DNA of 15,477 nt, taken from assembly GCA_052387115.1 (NCBI GenBank), contig JBQTJM010000051.1:1-15477 (forward strand). The letters are read 5' to 3'. Position 1 is the first letter of the stretch; every line of letters starts with the position of its first letter. Positions 14,349-15,477 of this stretch are shown here, in pieces. Both the position numbers and the translations under genes were made by a program. The notes beneath the pieces were generated by a model. The model was not told where the DNA came from and made no database searches. It saw nothing but the letters and a program-made list of their open reading frames with translations. The DNA is from JACCXJ01 sp052387115 (GTDB lineage: Bacteria; Pseudomonadota; Gammaproteobacteria; JACCXJ01).

Positions 14349-15477
14349 TCACGGCCCGCCTCCGGCGGCCAGATACCCGCGCCAGCCCCCATGTGTCGTG
14401 ATATCGCGGGCGCCCTCGGTCGCCTGGGCCTCACAGAGGAATCCTGCGACCTTCTCCCCGCCTTCGAGCTCGACCCGTCCGATCGCGAGCGGGGCGGGGA
14501 TCGCGGCGACCAGAGTGCCGAAGGCCGCGATCGGCAACTCCCACACCTCGACCTCGATCGCTCTGCCGGGCTCTTGGCGCAGGAGCCCCGGCCGCGGGGG
14601 CGCAAAGGCATCGAGGCGGTAAAGGCGGTAATGCGGGGCCGTGCGCGCCGGCCCGAGGAACCGCGCGCCCAGCCGCAGCAGCTCGCCGTTCAAGGGCAGT
14701 CCCGACATGTGGGCCCCGCAGACGCAGAGCCGCACCGCCGTCCGCCGGCGCCCCCGCCGGCCCAACGTAGGGGCGGCCCCCCGTGGCCGCCCCACCCGCG
14801 CCGTCCGCCGGTACGGCGGCGCCGACAGGCAGAAGACGGCCGGTTGCCCCCACCGTCAGCCCCTGTGCGCCGTGTAGCGCATTCCCCACCGCACACAAGA
14901 ACCCCTCGCGGAAGGGGGGCGCCACGAGCGACACCCCGAACGGCAGGCCCGAGCCGGTGAAGCCGGCGGGCACGGCCAGCGCAGAGAGGTCCATCAGGTT
15001 GAGGAAGCTCGTGTAGTACCCGAGATCCGTGTTGCGCCGGATCGGCTCCTCGTCGATGGCCGCGCGGGTGTAGCAGGTGCCCGCCGTGGGGGTGACGAGG
15101 AGGTCCATCGCCGCCCAGTCCCGGCGGGTGGCCTGGATGAGCGCCTTGACACGAACCTGCGCGGCGAAGCACCCGGTGGCCGTGAATCGTCCCCCTGGTT
15201 CCACCACGGCGCGCACGACGGGGTGCAGGACATCGGGATCGCATGCAAGGAGCGGCGCGAGTGTGAGGAAGCGCTCGGCGAGCCAGGGACCGTCGTATAG
15301 GAGTCGCGCGGCCTCCCTGGTCCAGGTTGGTCTTGCCGATGAGGAGGGCCCCGGCATCCAGCAGCCGTTGCACCGCATGGGCGCTCTTCGCGGGGGTATA
15401 GGCCAGCGCCGGACAGGCCGCGGTCGTCGGCAGCCCCGCGCAGTCGAGGTTGTCCTTGACCGCGAACGGCAGGCCGT
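14349..15477 (-). pseudogene. atzF: Allophanate hydrolase, inactivated (deleted active site, frameshifted)
   Basis: The intact enzyme splits allophanate to ammonia and CO2, the second step of the urea carboxylase route. The window edge cuts the 5' end. Reading on the - strand, GLPFAVKDNLDCAGLP (with the amidase catalytic lysine in VKDN) and LLIGKTNLDQ are followed not by the expected FATGLVG... and glycine/serine-rich GGSSSGSA loop but directly, in another frame, by EAARLLYDGPWLAERF; the junction is at about 15313-15319. By family comparison some 180 residues, with the two catalytic serines, are missing. The amidase remainder (LVTPTAGTCYTRAAIDEEPIRRNTDLGYYTSFLNLMDLSALAVPAGFT) then runs in frame to about 14740, where a one-base shift moves to CGAHMSGLPLNGELL...AIEVEVWELP...GFLCEA...DITTHGGWRGYLA, the allophanate hydrolase C-terminal domain. 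The TGA is at 14351-14349. At least two independent lesions make it non-functional. Confidence 0.85.
14736..14811. repeat. 13 bp direct repeats flanking a GC hairpin inside the atzF remnant
   Basis: CGCCGTCCGCCGG occurs at 14736-14748 and again at 14799-14811. Between them lies GGGGCGGCC (14770-14778) / GGCCGCCCC (14785-14793), a perfect nine-pair hairpin with loop CCCCGT. The offset of 63 bp is a multiple of three, so the added sequence keeps frame. It looks like a small palindromic repeat element with a duplicated target, or a slippage duplication in GC-rich DNA. It sits between the amidase and C-terminal domains. Confidence 0.55.

Overview
The window looks like chromosomal DNA from a GC-rich proteobacterium. 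The urea-uptake and phosphonate genes resemble those of gammaproteobacteria, but that placement is inferred from protein style and no marker gene is present. Three metabolic blocks are interrupted by mobile or decaying defence material.

Left (1-3506, + strand): the 3' end of a phosphonopyruvate decarboxylase gene is followed by a complete 2-aminoethylphosphonate aminotransferase gene, the last two steps of 2-aminoethylphosphonate synthesis. A strong hairpin lies between them. Next is an exported protein with seven delta-60 repeats and a C-terminal RTX-like glycine/aspartate-rich region.

Middle (3563-6061): a gene graveyard. It holds a 41-residue N-terminal scrap of a chorismate mutase (PheA-like), an in-frame chimera joining the N-terminus of a type III restriction/helicase-like protein to an internal piece of a NACHT/STAND-like protein, and, facing it, a pentapeptide-repeat membrane protein broken by a deletion and a frameshift. 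An apparently intact MazE/MazF-type toxin-antitoxin pair on the - strand then lies directly beside ureD.

Right (6124-15477, all - strand): a urea-utilisation locus. In transcription order it contains an allophanate hydrolase gene (atzF-like, clearly broken: the catalytic serine region is deleted and the C-terminal part is frameshifted), then urtB, urtC, urtD and urtE (membrane and ATPase parts of the urea ABC importer), then a three-gene restriction-modification cassette, then a UreH-like nickel transporter and ureD. The restriction-modification genes are chained by ATGA overlaps. They sit 51 bp after urtE and 7 bp before the ureH-like gene, which suggests that a selfish cassette split a urea operon. 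The urea-binding protein gene urtA and the urease structural genes ureABC are not in the window. The locus stops at ureD, next to the toxin-antitoxin pair, so urease function cannot be assumed.

The working genes suggest import of urea by UrtBCDE (needing a UrtA from elsewhere) and nickel supply plus urease maturation by the UreH-like protein and UreD (needing urease from elsewhere). The alternative urea amidolyase route is damaged at its second step. No tRNA, rRNA, CRISPR array or complete insertion sequence was seen.
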